DNA from: Arenibacter algicola
Lineage (GTDB): Bacteria > Bacteroidota > Bacteroidia > Flavobacteriales > Flavobacteriaceae
Length of the DNA: 64,000 bases
Direction: 5' to 3'
Assembly: GCF_000733925.1 (NCBI RefSeq)
Contig: NZ_JPOO01000001.1
Span: 1,798,001 to 1,862,000, forward strand
Shown here: positions 9,070 to 15,760 of the stretch, one piece after another
How the letters are laid out: the number at the start of each line of letters is the position of its first letter
How positions within the stretch are numbered: the stretch's first letter is position 1
Translations under genes and position numbers: made by a program
Notes under the pieces: model-generated
The model's input: the letters and a program-made list of their open reading frames with translations, nothing else
Databases searched by the model: none
Told to the model about the DNA's origin: nothing

Positions 9070-10461
9070 GTGTACGCCATAGTTGAAACAGAAACCACAG
9101 GATTGAGGGGAGAGGACAACAGGATTACGGAAATCTGCATCCTGGTTCACGATGGAGAAAGTGTGGTGAAGGAATTCTCATCCTTGATAAATCCGGAAGT
9201 ATCCATTAGGTACAGGGTATCCCGTCGTAATGGGATTAGTAATGATAAGGTGAACAACGCACCTAAATTCTATGAATTGGCAATGGAAATTGTAGAACTC
9301 ACCCAGGACTGCATTTTTATTTCACATCATGTCAATTTTAACTTTAACGGTATAAAAAATGAATTGGCATCTCTTGGGGGTGAATATAAACGCAAGAAGA
9401 TATCTACACTAAGATTGTCCCGAAAACTAATTCCCGGGCAACAAAGCTATAGTCTGGGGGCTATGTGCAACCATTTGGGCATTAATGCAGGTCATGTGCA
9501 AACCGCAAAGGACAAGGCGGAGGCCACGGTTGGCTTGCTGGAAAAACTTTGGGCAATGGACACGGACGGGGTCTTTAATTTCATGCTGGGGCCAAAATCG
9601 GGGCAGGCAGGCGTACCTCCTCAATGGCCTAGATCTGTAGTAACCTCCTTGCCCAACGTTACTGGAGTGTATTATTTTAAAAATGCCCAGGGAAAAATCA
9701 TTTATGTAGGCAAGGCCAAGGATATTAAACAACGGGTGTTGAGCCATCTCTACAGCAAGGCGCATAAGGAAATGCGACTGTGTTTTGAAACTGCCCATAT
9801 AGATTATACCCATACGGGAAGTGAGTTGGTGGCTTTATTGTTGGAATCCGATGAAATAAAAAAACACCTACCAAAATTCAATCGCGCTCAAAAACGAATC
9901 GGATACCGATATGGGATAGGCGCAAGGATGGATAAAAACGGAATTACAAATCTGTTTTATGATCGATTGGGAAACATAAAATCACCTTTGGCCTGTTTTT
10001 ACAACCAAGGGGAATGTAAGGCCTTTTTGGAGGAACTGTGCGAGACCTATGGACTTTGTCCGCGGTTTTGCAGTCTACAGCATATTTCAGGGGCCTGTTT
10101 TCATTTTCATATAAAAAAATGCCATGGTATTTGTCGCGATTTGGAAACTGTGGAAGCCTACAATAAACGCGTTGAAAATGCCTTGATGCCTACAGCCGAT
10201 GATAATAATACTTACATTATCAAGACAGCTGGAAGAAAGGCGAATGAAAAATCGGTAATAGTTGTAGAAAATGGAGTGTACAAGGGTTATGGATATATTC
10301 TCGGGAAAAAAGTATTTGGGTCCTTTACGGAATATAATAAATACATTATTCCTATGGACGATAACAATGATGTTCAAAAAATTCTTAGGCGATATTTACG
10401 GGCAGGGAATGGGGAGCCAATTTTGATTGATTATCACCAAGATGTGACATCCCTCCCTTAA
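9070..10461 (+). CDS. DnaQ-like exonuclease/GIY-YIG (UvrC N-terminal) fusion, exonuclease site degenerate
   Basis: The start is a GTG at 9070, matching the usual N-terminus of this family. Residues 1-160 are an RNase-T/DnaQ fold and residues 195-275 a GIY-YIG domain (GVYYF 199-203, YVGKA 212-216, Arg222, Glu252). A Cys-rich UvrC/Cho-like region follows (CPRFCSLQ, ACFHFHIKKCHGIC). The family is common in Bacteroidota and is thought to act in DNA repair. Here the exonuclease metal ligands are changed: the ExoI DxE reads ETE (Glu6), the ExoII Asp is Asn91, and the ExoIII His/Asp spacing is altered (His142, Asp148). The GIY-YIG residues look intact, so incision may be retained while 3'-5' proofreading is doubtful. 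Confidence 0.82.
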   Translation: MYAIVETETTGLRGEDNRITEICILVHDGESVVKEFSSLINPEVSIRYRVSRRNGISNDKVNNAPKFYELAMEIVELTQDCIFISHHVNFNFNGIKNELASLGGEYKRKKISTLRLSRKLIPGQQSYSLGAMCNHLGINAGHVQTAKDKAEATVGLLEKLWAMDTDGVFNFMLGPKSGQAGVPPQWPRSVVTSLPNVTGVYYFKNAQGKIIYVGKAKDIKQRVLSHLYSKAHKEMRLCFETAHIDYTHTGSELVALLLESDEIKKHLPKFNRAQKRIGYRYGIGARMDKNGITNLFYDRLGNIKSPLACFYNQGECKAFLEELCETYGLCPRFCSLQHISGACFHFHIKKCHGICRDLETVEAYNKRVENALMPTADDNNTYIIKTAGRKANEKSVIVVENGVYKGYGYILGKKVFGSFTEYNKYIIPMDDNNDVQKILRRYLRAGNGEPILIDYHQDVTSLP

Positions 10462-10493
10462 ACTCCATAATTTTTGGAATATCAAGTTGAAAT

Positions 10494-10518
10494 GTAACCC
10501 AATGGGGACGTTTACATC
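10494..10518 (+). promoter_or_regulatory. ECF sigma-type promoter of the first FNR-like reductase gene
   Basis: GTAACCC at 10494-10500 and ACATC at 10514-10518 are separated by exactly 13 bases. The same pair recurs four more times around the nearby ECF sigma gene. The AAC core of the -35 box is typical of ECF promoters. The ATG lies 30 bases past the -10 box, leaving a short leader. Confidence 0.75.
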
Positions 10519-10547
10519 AAATTAAGGTAACTATTTATTTTAAGAAG

Positions 10548-11237
10548 ATGGGCTTTACATTTCCTTACAGAGTGAAAATTTTAGAAAAGAAATATCTCAA
10601 CCACAATGTAATCCGGTTTCTTATAGAAAAACCTTACGGATATGTCCATAAACCTGGACAGGCCATGGAATTAAGTATTGATAAACCAGGGTATGAACTA
10701 GCGATTGCCCCTTTTACAATTACCAACTTGAATGGTGATCCTTACTTGGAATTGATTGTAAAGATCAACCCAGAGGTGAACAGTCTTACTTATGGATTGT
10801 CCGTTTTGGCAATAGGGGAGACCTTGCAAATAACCGAACCTTGGGATTCCTATAATTATAAGGGCCCAGGAGTATTCATTGCCGGAGGTACTGGGATAAC
10901 TCCTTTTTTGCCAATTCTAAAGGAGCTTCAGGCCAAAGGTGGGAATTTAATTAAAGAGCATATGCTATTATATGGCAATAGGACTCAGGCAGATATTTTG
11001 TTCCAAAGGAAATTAGGAAAGGTTTTTGGGAAAAACTGTATACACATTCTCAGCAGGTCAAAATCTCCTGATTCCGTTTTTGGTAGGATCAATATTGATA
11101 TTTTAAAGCAATACATCAATGACCTTCACCAGCAATTCTATATCTGTGGACCTAGGCATTTCGAAAGCGAAATATCCAAGCAGTTAGTAAGCTTGGGCGT
11201 TAAGGGGGCACGGATCCAAACAGGATATAAATTTTAA
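10548..11237 (+). CDS. FNR-like FAD/NAD(P)H oxidoreductase, paralogue 1
   Basis: A 229-residue cytosolic flavoprotein-reductase fold. The N-terminal barrel has GQAMELSI and the flavin motif region APFTIT. The C-terminal NAD(P) domain has FIAGGTGITPFLPIL and ends with FYICGPRHFE, the classic CGP motif. The usual Arg of the RxYS/RPFT flavin motif is Ala here. It is similar along its whole length to the product of 13441-14106 (shared WDSYxYKG, GITPF, ILS, CGP, QTGY tail). It carries the ECF-type promoter at 10494-10518. The electron acceptor is unknown; a ferredoxin, flavodoxin or the regulon's own heme/pterin proteins are candidates. Confidence 0.8.
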   Translation: MGFTFPYRVKILEKKYLNHNVIRFLIEKPYGYVHKPGQAMELSIDKPGYELAIAPFTITNLNGDPYLELIVKINPEVNSLTYGLSVLAIGETLQITEPWDSYNYKGPGVFIAGGTGITPFLPILKELQAKGGNLIKEHMLLYGNRTQADILFQRKLGKVFGKNCIHILSRSKSPDSVFGRINIDILKQYINDLHQQFYICGPRHFESEISKQLVSLGVKGARIQTGYKF

Positions 11238-11292
11238 ATACCCTTGTGTTTCTGGGAATCCGAGCATGCTGATATGAGTATGTTAAAGCGAA

Positions 11293-11340
11293 AAAATACC
11301 CACGAACATGTAGGACTAGGCCTAATGCCATGGGTATTTT
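11293..11340. terminator. Bidirectional hairpin between converging genes
   Basis: The arms AAAATACCCA (11293-11302) and TGGGTATTTT (11331-11340) pair perfectly. They end in A/T runs on both sides, between the converging reductase and cytochrome genes, so the hairpin could terminate both. Confidence 0.6.
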
Positions 11341-11374
11341 CAACATGAACCAATAAGTAAAAAAACAACTGAAA

Positions 11375-12733
11375 TTATATGGATTTTAGATATTCCTCTA
11401 GATCGATTTTATCCTGAGCAGATAATTCTAATTCAAAATGGGTATCATAATGGTTAATAACATCATTGAGGGCAGCAAATCGTCCGTCATGATAAAATCC
11501 ACCTTTCATTCTGGCGAACAGACCCCTTAGTGGAGTTGTCCTATATAATCCTGTAGGCGATCTTTTAGCCTCAAAGTCGTCGATGCCAATTTCCTCCGCA
11601 CTGTGAAGATTGTATCCGGCATCGGTGAATATGGGATATATATGGCAGCTTGCGCATTGAGCCTTTCCATTGAACAGGTCTTGGCCTCGTGCTGCGGCCG
11701 TAGCATCGTAGCTTCCTTCTGGAGGGGTAGGTGCCTTTAATGACAACTGATAAGCCTGAAGACCTGGAAGTTTGGAAGTTATCAAATCCGGCTCATTCAC
11801 AATATTTCCAAAATTGTTTTCTGCCGCTATTGGGAATTGGGTAGCATCATTAAGTCTTGCATCGGTAAAGTTACCTTGACCGTGCATTTCCAAATTGGCT
11901 ACAAAGGCATTCCAATAGACCATGTCTCCCCATCCTGTATAGGTAGCCAGGTTAACCCCCTGTAGGCCATAAGCGGCAGGAAGTAGATTGGCGGCAATAC
12001 TTCCATCTGGACGTAAGGCCTTACCATCCACAAATAGGCCGGCATTGAATTTGCCTGGTCCCCATCCGTTAAGTACGGTCTCCACGGTAGGTTCATCTAC
12101 ATGAAGTAGATCGGCCAAAAATTTCTTGTTGTCGGTTAAATTTACAATTGCTCCTACGTTCAGGTCCCTATTGGGATAGCCGTCTAAACGTTTCCCTATG
12201 CCATCCGCGAAGGAGTTGTCCACTGTGGAGTGGCACAATGCACAATTAATCCCCACGGTGGTCATATTGCCATCTTCATCAAATGTTCCTTTAACCCCCA
12301 CAACAGCGTTCAATTGAAGCAAAGCAATGGTGGTTGCCGGATCATTAAGGTCTACCTCACCCGCCTGAATCGCAGCTACCACCTCTGCCGGTAAGGCCTC
12401 CGAATCCACTTTTAATCCTACTCCCAAAGCGGTAGCCGGACTAACCCCATCTCCGTAACCGCCATTGGCTTCTCCCAATATGGCCTTGTCTATATGCAAA
12501 ATACCGCTCCAAAAGACTTCGTCCCCAAAGGTGTCATATCTGAAAATTTGTTTTCCCTCTGCTACCAAAGCGGGGTCTAAATGAAGGGTTAGGGTATCCG
12601 TTCTGGTCTCAATAATGGTGTCGTTTACTATTTCTGTTTTGGTTTCGGTAATGGTTTCTGTCTTGGTGCAACTGATTAACGTATTCAGAATTATCAATAG
12701 GCTAAGTAGTTTGATTAAATTAAGTGCTTTCAT
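11375..12733 (-). CDS. Di-heme cytochrome c lipoprotein, MauG/CcpA-peroxidase-like
   Basis: The 452-residue protein starts with a lipoprotein signal whose lipobox is LISC. An ET-rich repetitive linker (TETITETKTEIVNDTIIETRT, about residues 24-45) probably spaces the domain from the membrane. Two heme-binding sites are present: CALCH near residue 165 and CASCH near residue 360. A C-terminal GGFYHDGRFAALNDVINHYD is typical of the bacterial di-heme peroxidase/MauG superfamily. The protein would be periplasmic or outer-membrane anchored. It has its own ECF-type promoter (12762-12786) although it follows folE on the same strand. The electron donor and substrate are not evident. Confidence 0.8.
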   Translation of the reverse strand: MKALNLIKLLSLLIILNTLISCTKTETITETKTEIVNDTIIETRTDTLTLHLDPALVAEGKQIFRYDTFGDEVFWSGILHIDKAILGEANGGYGDGVSPATALGVGLKVDSEALPAEVVAAIQAGEVDLNDPATTIALLQLNAVVGVKGTFDEDGNMTTVGINCALCHSTVDNSFADGIGKRLDGYPNRDLNVGAIVNLTDNKKFLADLLHVDEPTVETVLNGWGPGKFNAGLFVDGKALRPDGSIAANLLPAAYGLQGVNLATYTGWGDMVYWNAFVANLEMHGQGNFTDARLNDATQFPIAAENNFGNIVNEPDLITSKLPGLQAYQLSLKAPTPPEGSYDATAAARGQDLFNGKAQCASCHIYPIFTDAGYNLHSAEEIGIDDFEAKRSPTGLYRTTPLRGLFARMKGGFYHDGRFAALNDVINHYDTHFELELSAQDKIDLEEYLKSI

Positions 12734-12761
12734 TTGTCGTTATTTATTTGTTTTACCTTTG

Positions 12762-12786
12762 GATGTAGAAAGCACAACAGGGTTAC
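12762..12786 (-). promoter_or_regulatory. ECF sigma-type promoter of the di-heme cytochrome gene
   Basis: Read on the minus strand, GTAACCC (12786-12780) and ACATC (12766-12762) are 13 bases apart, identical in spacing to the other four copies. It lies in the 69-base gap between folE and the cytochrome gene, 29 bases before the ATG. Confidence 0.75.
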
Positions 12787-12802
12787 AAAAAAATAGCAAA
12801 GT

Positions 12803-13438
12803 TTAATGGGCAATGGAATTTAAATATTGATTTTGGACCTTGCTCTTGCGGAACTTTCCTGAAAAAAAATTGGTATTGGTAAGGCTATTGGTATCACCAA
12901 TTCCTCTGGAAGCCACACATAAGTGTTTTGCTTCAATGGCTACTGCAATGTCTTCGGTATTCAATAACTTCATAAATACATGGCCAAGTTCCATGGTTAA
13001 TTTTTCTTGTACTTGAGGTTTACTGGCTATAAATTGTACAATCCTATTAATTTTGGAAAGACCTATTACGCGATTCTTTGGGAAATAGGCAATGCTTACT
13101 GTACCAAAAAATGGCACAAAATGATGTTCGCAATAAGAGAAAAGGTTAATATTCTTGATCAAAACCATTTCATCGTATTTGTAGTGGTTCCCGAAAAATG
13201 ATATTTTGGGAAAATTGGATTCGTCCAAGCCTTTAAAAACTTCATTGACATACATTTTGGCTACTCTTTCAGGAGTATCCCTCAAACTGGGGTCGTCTAG
13301 GTTGAGTTCCAAGGTTTCCATTATTTTTCTAAAATAAAAGGCTATGGTATTAATTTTAACCGATTTCTTCTCACTACTCTCTATTGCTTCCTGGTCTTTG
13401 ATGTCTGCCGTCATTGGTATTCTTCCGTTTGTTTTCAT
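12803..13438 (-). CDS. folE: GTP cyclohydrolase I (FolE, type IA)
   Basis: The 211-residue product carries the full type-IA site: zinc ligands Cys103 and His106 in SYCEHHFVPF and Cys174 in KHLCVASRGI, plus DTPERVAKMY and the catalytic region up to GDTNSLTNT. The enzyme converts GTP to 7,8-dihydroneopterin triphosphate, the first step of folate and pterin synthesis. It follows the FNR-like gene with a 2-base gap, so it is cotranscribed from the divergent ECF promoter at 14222-14246. Placement of folE in a stress-type sigma regulon suggests pterin production on demand rather than housekeeping folate supply. Whether the genome has a second folE cannot be seen here. Confidence 0.92.
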   Translation of the reverse strand: MKTNGRIPMTADIKDQEAIESSEKKSVKINTIAFYFRKIMETLELNLDDPSLRDTPERVAKMYVNEVFKGLDESNFPKISFFGNHYKYDEMVLIKNINLFSYCEHHFVPFFGTVSIAYFPKNRVIGLSKINRIVQFIASKPQVQEKLTMELGHVFMKLLNTEDIAVAIEAKHLCVASRGIGDTNSLTNTNFFSGKFRKSKVQNQYLNSIAH

Positions 13439-13440
13439 AG

Positions 13441-14106
13441 TTAATAGCCAGTTTGAATGTTAGCTTCCTTTGCCCCGCCTCGTATCAGGTCTTTTTTTAC
13501 ATTGTCTATAAAAGCATCTGGTCCACAGACGTAGAAATGTTGATCAAACTTGTCAATTTTGGACAATAGGTAGTTATAATCAATGGTGCCGTAATCGTAG
13601 TCTGAGTTTTTTTCGTCACTTAGAATATTGTAAAAGTTTTGCTTGAATAGGTCATGGAGTTCTGCCTGAAGAATAATATCGTTAACCCTTCGGTTGGCGT
13701 AAATCAACCTGTGCTTTCCTAGTCGTTTTTTATTATTTAGATTCCGAAACATTGGAATGAAGGGAGTAATGCCCGAGCCAGCGGCAATAAAGGTTCCCTT
13801 TCCTTTATATACATATGAATCCCAGGCACTTGTAATGATCAAAGGATCTGTAGGTTTTGCCTGGGACAATGCTTCCGTTAATCCATGGTGTTGGGGATAG
13901 ATTTTTACAATAAGTTTTAACTGTTCTTCTTCCGGAGAGCTAACAAGGGTGAAAGGAGCAAACTGACTTCTAAACTTGGGGGTGTCCAGAGTTAGTTCAA
14001 TGGCTTGCCCGATATTATGTGTAAATCCTTCTGGTTTTTCTAAAACCAACAAAGTTACATTATGGGTTAGCCAGGATTTGTCTAGAATTTTTATAGGATA
14101 TTTCAC
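13441..14106 (-). CDS. FNR-like FAD/NAD(P)H oxidoreductase, paralogue 2
   Basis: The 221-residue protein begins with GTG at 14106. It repeats the architecture of the 10548-11237 product: GQAIELTL, flavin region APFTLVSS (again Ala where Arg is usual), FIAAGSGITPFIPMF for nucleotide binding, and FYVCGPDAF near the end. It is the first gene of an operon with folE, driven by the minus-strand ECF promoter in the divergent region. The leader of about 100 bases contains a possible 22-codon upstream frame (14207-14139). A cytosolic NAD(P)H-dependent electron transfer role is supported; the partner is not known. Confidence 0.8.
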   Translation of the reverse strand: MKYPIKILDKSWLTHNVTLLVLEKPEGFTHNIGQAIELTLDTPKFRSQFAPFTLVSSPEEEQLKLIVKIYPQHHGLTEALSQAKPTDPLIITSAWDSYVYKGKGTFIAAGSGITPFIPMFRNLNNKKRLGKHRLIYANRRVNDIILQAELHDLFKQNFYNILSDEKNSDYDYGTIDYNYLLSKIDKFDQHFYVCGPDAFIDNVKKDLIRGGAKEANIQTGY

Positions 14107-14221
14107 AATTGAATTGATTTATATATTTTATAAATAGACTATTTTGTATATTGTAATAAGTTGATATTGCCCTGTTTGTATCTTGTAAAACTGATTTTTT
14201 TGGGCATTTGCCGTAAGATTT

Positions 14222-14246
14222 GATGTGAATATTGAGTTCAGGTTAC
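14222..14246 (-). promoter_or_regulatory. ECF sigma-type promoter of the reductase-folE operon
   Basis: On the minus strand GTAACCT (14246-14240), 13 bases, then ACATC (14226-14222). Its -35 box forms one half of the perfect inverted repeat GGTTACAAA-AC-TTTGTAACC at 14241-14260. The other half is the -35 box of the sigma gene promoter on the opposite strand. Confidence 0.78.
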
Positions 14247-14254
14247 AAAACTTT

Positions 14255-14279
14255 GTAACCTTTTTTATCAAATGACATC
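14255..14279 (+). promoter_or_regulatory. ECF sigma-type autoregulatory promoter of the sigma gene
   Basis: GTAACCT at 14255-14261, 13 bases, then ACATC at 14275-14279. The -10 box overlaps the first in-frame ATG of the sigma reading frame (14272), so that ATG should not be in the transcript. The arrangement implies positive autoregulation, usual for ECF factors. Confidence 0.75.
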
Positions 14280-14292
14280 CAATACTAAAACA

Positions 14293-14988
14293 ATGATAAT
14301 GGACAACTGTAAACCCATAAGAAAGATAGACATGTCTTCACAGGGAACCATACCGGATTTCATGGTGGTTCAGAAGGTACTGGATGGTGAAACCGAATTA
14401 TTCGAAATACTATTAAGACGCTATAATGAACTGCTGTATAGAACAGTAAGAAGCTATATAGACAGGCCATCGGATATTGATGATGTAATGCAGGATACCT
14501 ATATTAAAGCTTTCCAAAAATTATATCAGTTTAAAAATGAATCCTTATTTTCTACTTGGTTAATAAGGATAGGAATAAATGAGGCTTTACAGAGAAAAAG
14601 AAAGTTCAAAAGGTATCAAATGTTGGATATTAGTAACGAAAAAGGTATCGTTCAATTGGCGGATAGGTCTATTATGAATCCAGAAAGAAAAACCATGTAT
14701 GCGGAATCGGTACATATTATTGAAAAAGCAATAGATCTGCTACCGGAGAAATATAAAATTGTATATATGCTGAAAGAAGTCCAAGATTTAGAGATTTCAG
14801 AAATTTCGGATAGTCTGGGATTGAGCAATAGCAATGTAAAAGTGAGGCTTCACAGGGCCAGGAACATGATGAAAGAATCAGTAATGAAGTTTTCCAATGC
14901 TAAAAATGCCTTTGAGTTTGGTAATTCAAAATGCGATCGCTTGGTGGAACAAGTGATGGGCAAGATCCAAGAGCTTACCAGACATTAA
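14293..14988 (+). CDS. ECF-type RNA polymerase sigma factor with C-terminal Cys extension
   Basis: Region 2 is recognisable in YRTVRSYIDRPSDIDDVMQD and FSTWLIRIGINEALQRKRK, region 4 in VYMLKEVQDLEISEISDSLG and VKVRLHRARNMMKE. About 35 residues extend past region 4, including FEFGNSKCDRLVEQVMGKI with a single Cys. The frame is open from an ATG at 14272, but the promoter -10 box covers it. I use the next ATG (14293); 14299 and 14332 are also possible, and 14332 sits just before the conserved part. No anti-sigma gene adjoins it. It probably drives its own gene and the four other transcription units with the same promoter. Confidence 0.88.
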   Translation: MIMDNCKPIRKIDMSSQGTIPDFMVVQKVLDGETELFEILLRRYNELLYRTVRSYIDRPSDIDDVMQDTYIKAFQKLYQFKNESLFSTWLIRIGINEALQRKRKFKRYQMLDISNEKGIVQLADRSIMNPERKTMYAESVHIIEKAIDLLPEKYKIVYMLKEVQDLEISEISDSLGLSNSNVKVRLHRARNMMKESVMKFSNAKNAFEFGNSKCDRLVEQVMGKIQELTRH

Positions 14989-15023
14989 ACCTGCTGTCAT
15001 AGGTGATATTTACCAATATTTTT

Positions 15024-15048
15024 GTAACCCAAACCTGGCGATTACATC
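15024..15048 (+). promoter_or_regulatory. ECF sigma-type promoter of the DoxX-like gene
   Basis: GTAACCC at 15024-15030, 13 bases, ACATC at 15044-15048, then the ATG 31 bases later. Preceded by a T-run, as in the cytochrome and sigma gene copies. Confidence 0.75.
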
Positions 15049-15078
15049 TAAAGATCATAATATTTAAATAATAAAATT

Positions 15079-15447
15079 ATGAGTGGAAATGCACAGTTTG
15101 TTAGTGGCATGCTAAAGTTTACTTTTGGATTGGTTCCTATCATTGCGGGTTTGGACAAGTTTACCAACATTCTTGTAGATTGGGCCATCTATTCATCCCC
15201 TGGATTGATAGATTTATTGCCTTTTGATGCAAATACCTTTATGGGAATTGTAGGGGTAATTGAAATAGCAGCGGGGATTTTGGTTTTGGTGAAGCCGGCG
15301 ATAGGGGCATTGGTTGTTTCATCCTGGTTGGTTCTTATAGCTTTGACTTTGATAATTAGTGGTCAATATTTGGATGTTGCTGTTAGGGATGTTGTTATGG
15401 CCATAGGTGCTTTTTCCCTTGCCAAATTATCTAAGAATGCCGTGTAG
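15079..15447 (+). CDS. DoxX-like four-helix membrane protein
   Basis: The 122-residue protein has four hydrophobic helices, about residues 10-28, 48-66, 70-90 and 98-116. The helix-1 pattern (TFGLVPIIAGLDKFTNI) and GIVGVIEIAAGILVLVKP resemble DoxX/DUF417-type inner-membrane proteins. Members of that group are linked in other bacteria to thiol or quinone redox homeostasis. It directly follows the sigma gene but has its own ECF-type promoter and a strong terminator, so it forms a single-gene unit. A role in sensing or restraining the sigma factor is possible only by position; nothing in the sequence shows it. Confidence 0.65.
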   Translation: MSGNAQFVSGMLKFTFGLVPIIAGLDKFTNILVDWAIYSSPGLIDLLPFDANTFMGIVGVIEIAAGILVLVKPAIGALVVSSWLVLIALTLIISGQYLDVAVRDVVMAIGAFSLAKLSKNAV

Positions 15448-15500
15448 CTTGTACTTATCCTTGGTAAGTTCATAATCGGCCGCACAAGCCTTTAGGTTTA

Positions 15501-15526
15501 TCCCTCTGTTAGTTGTTACAGAGGGA
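15501..15526 (+). terminator. Rho-independent terminator after the DoxX-like gene
   Basis: Perfect 9-base arms TCCCTCTGT (15501-15509) and ACAGAGGGA (15518-15526) are followed by a T-run. Confidence 0.85.
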
Positions 15527-15602
15527 TATTTTTTTGGGATAATTTCCTCATTATCCATTTATAGAGACCCATTATAGAGATGGAACAATATCCTAACGAA
15601 CA

Positions 15603-15671
15603 ATGTTTAAGGGATATAAAGTAGGTCTTATTTTAAGTGCTATTCTGGTGCTAATAATATTCAAAATTTAA
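15603..15671 (+). CDS. Possible 22-residue single-span membrane peptide
   Basis: An ATG at 15603 opens a 22-codon frame ending with TAA at 15669-15671. The product is a positively charged head (MFKGYK) followed by a continuous hydrophobic stretch (VGLILSAILVLIIF) and a terminal Lys-Ile. It lies alone in the 313-base gap between the DoxX-like terminator and the MDR gene, and I see no other gene or RNA there. Such short frames also arise by chance, so this is only a candidate. Confidence 0.2.
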   Translation: MFKGYKVGLILSAILVLIIFKI

Positions 15672-15760
15672 AGGGTTATTTAAACCCAATCTATTGTTGA
15701 TAAGGTCCCTTTCCATTTTTTAATTGACTACCTTACTACTCATATCCTATAATTTAATCA

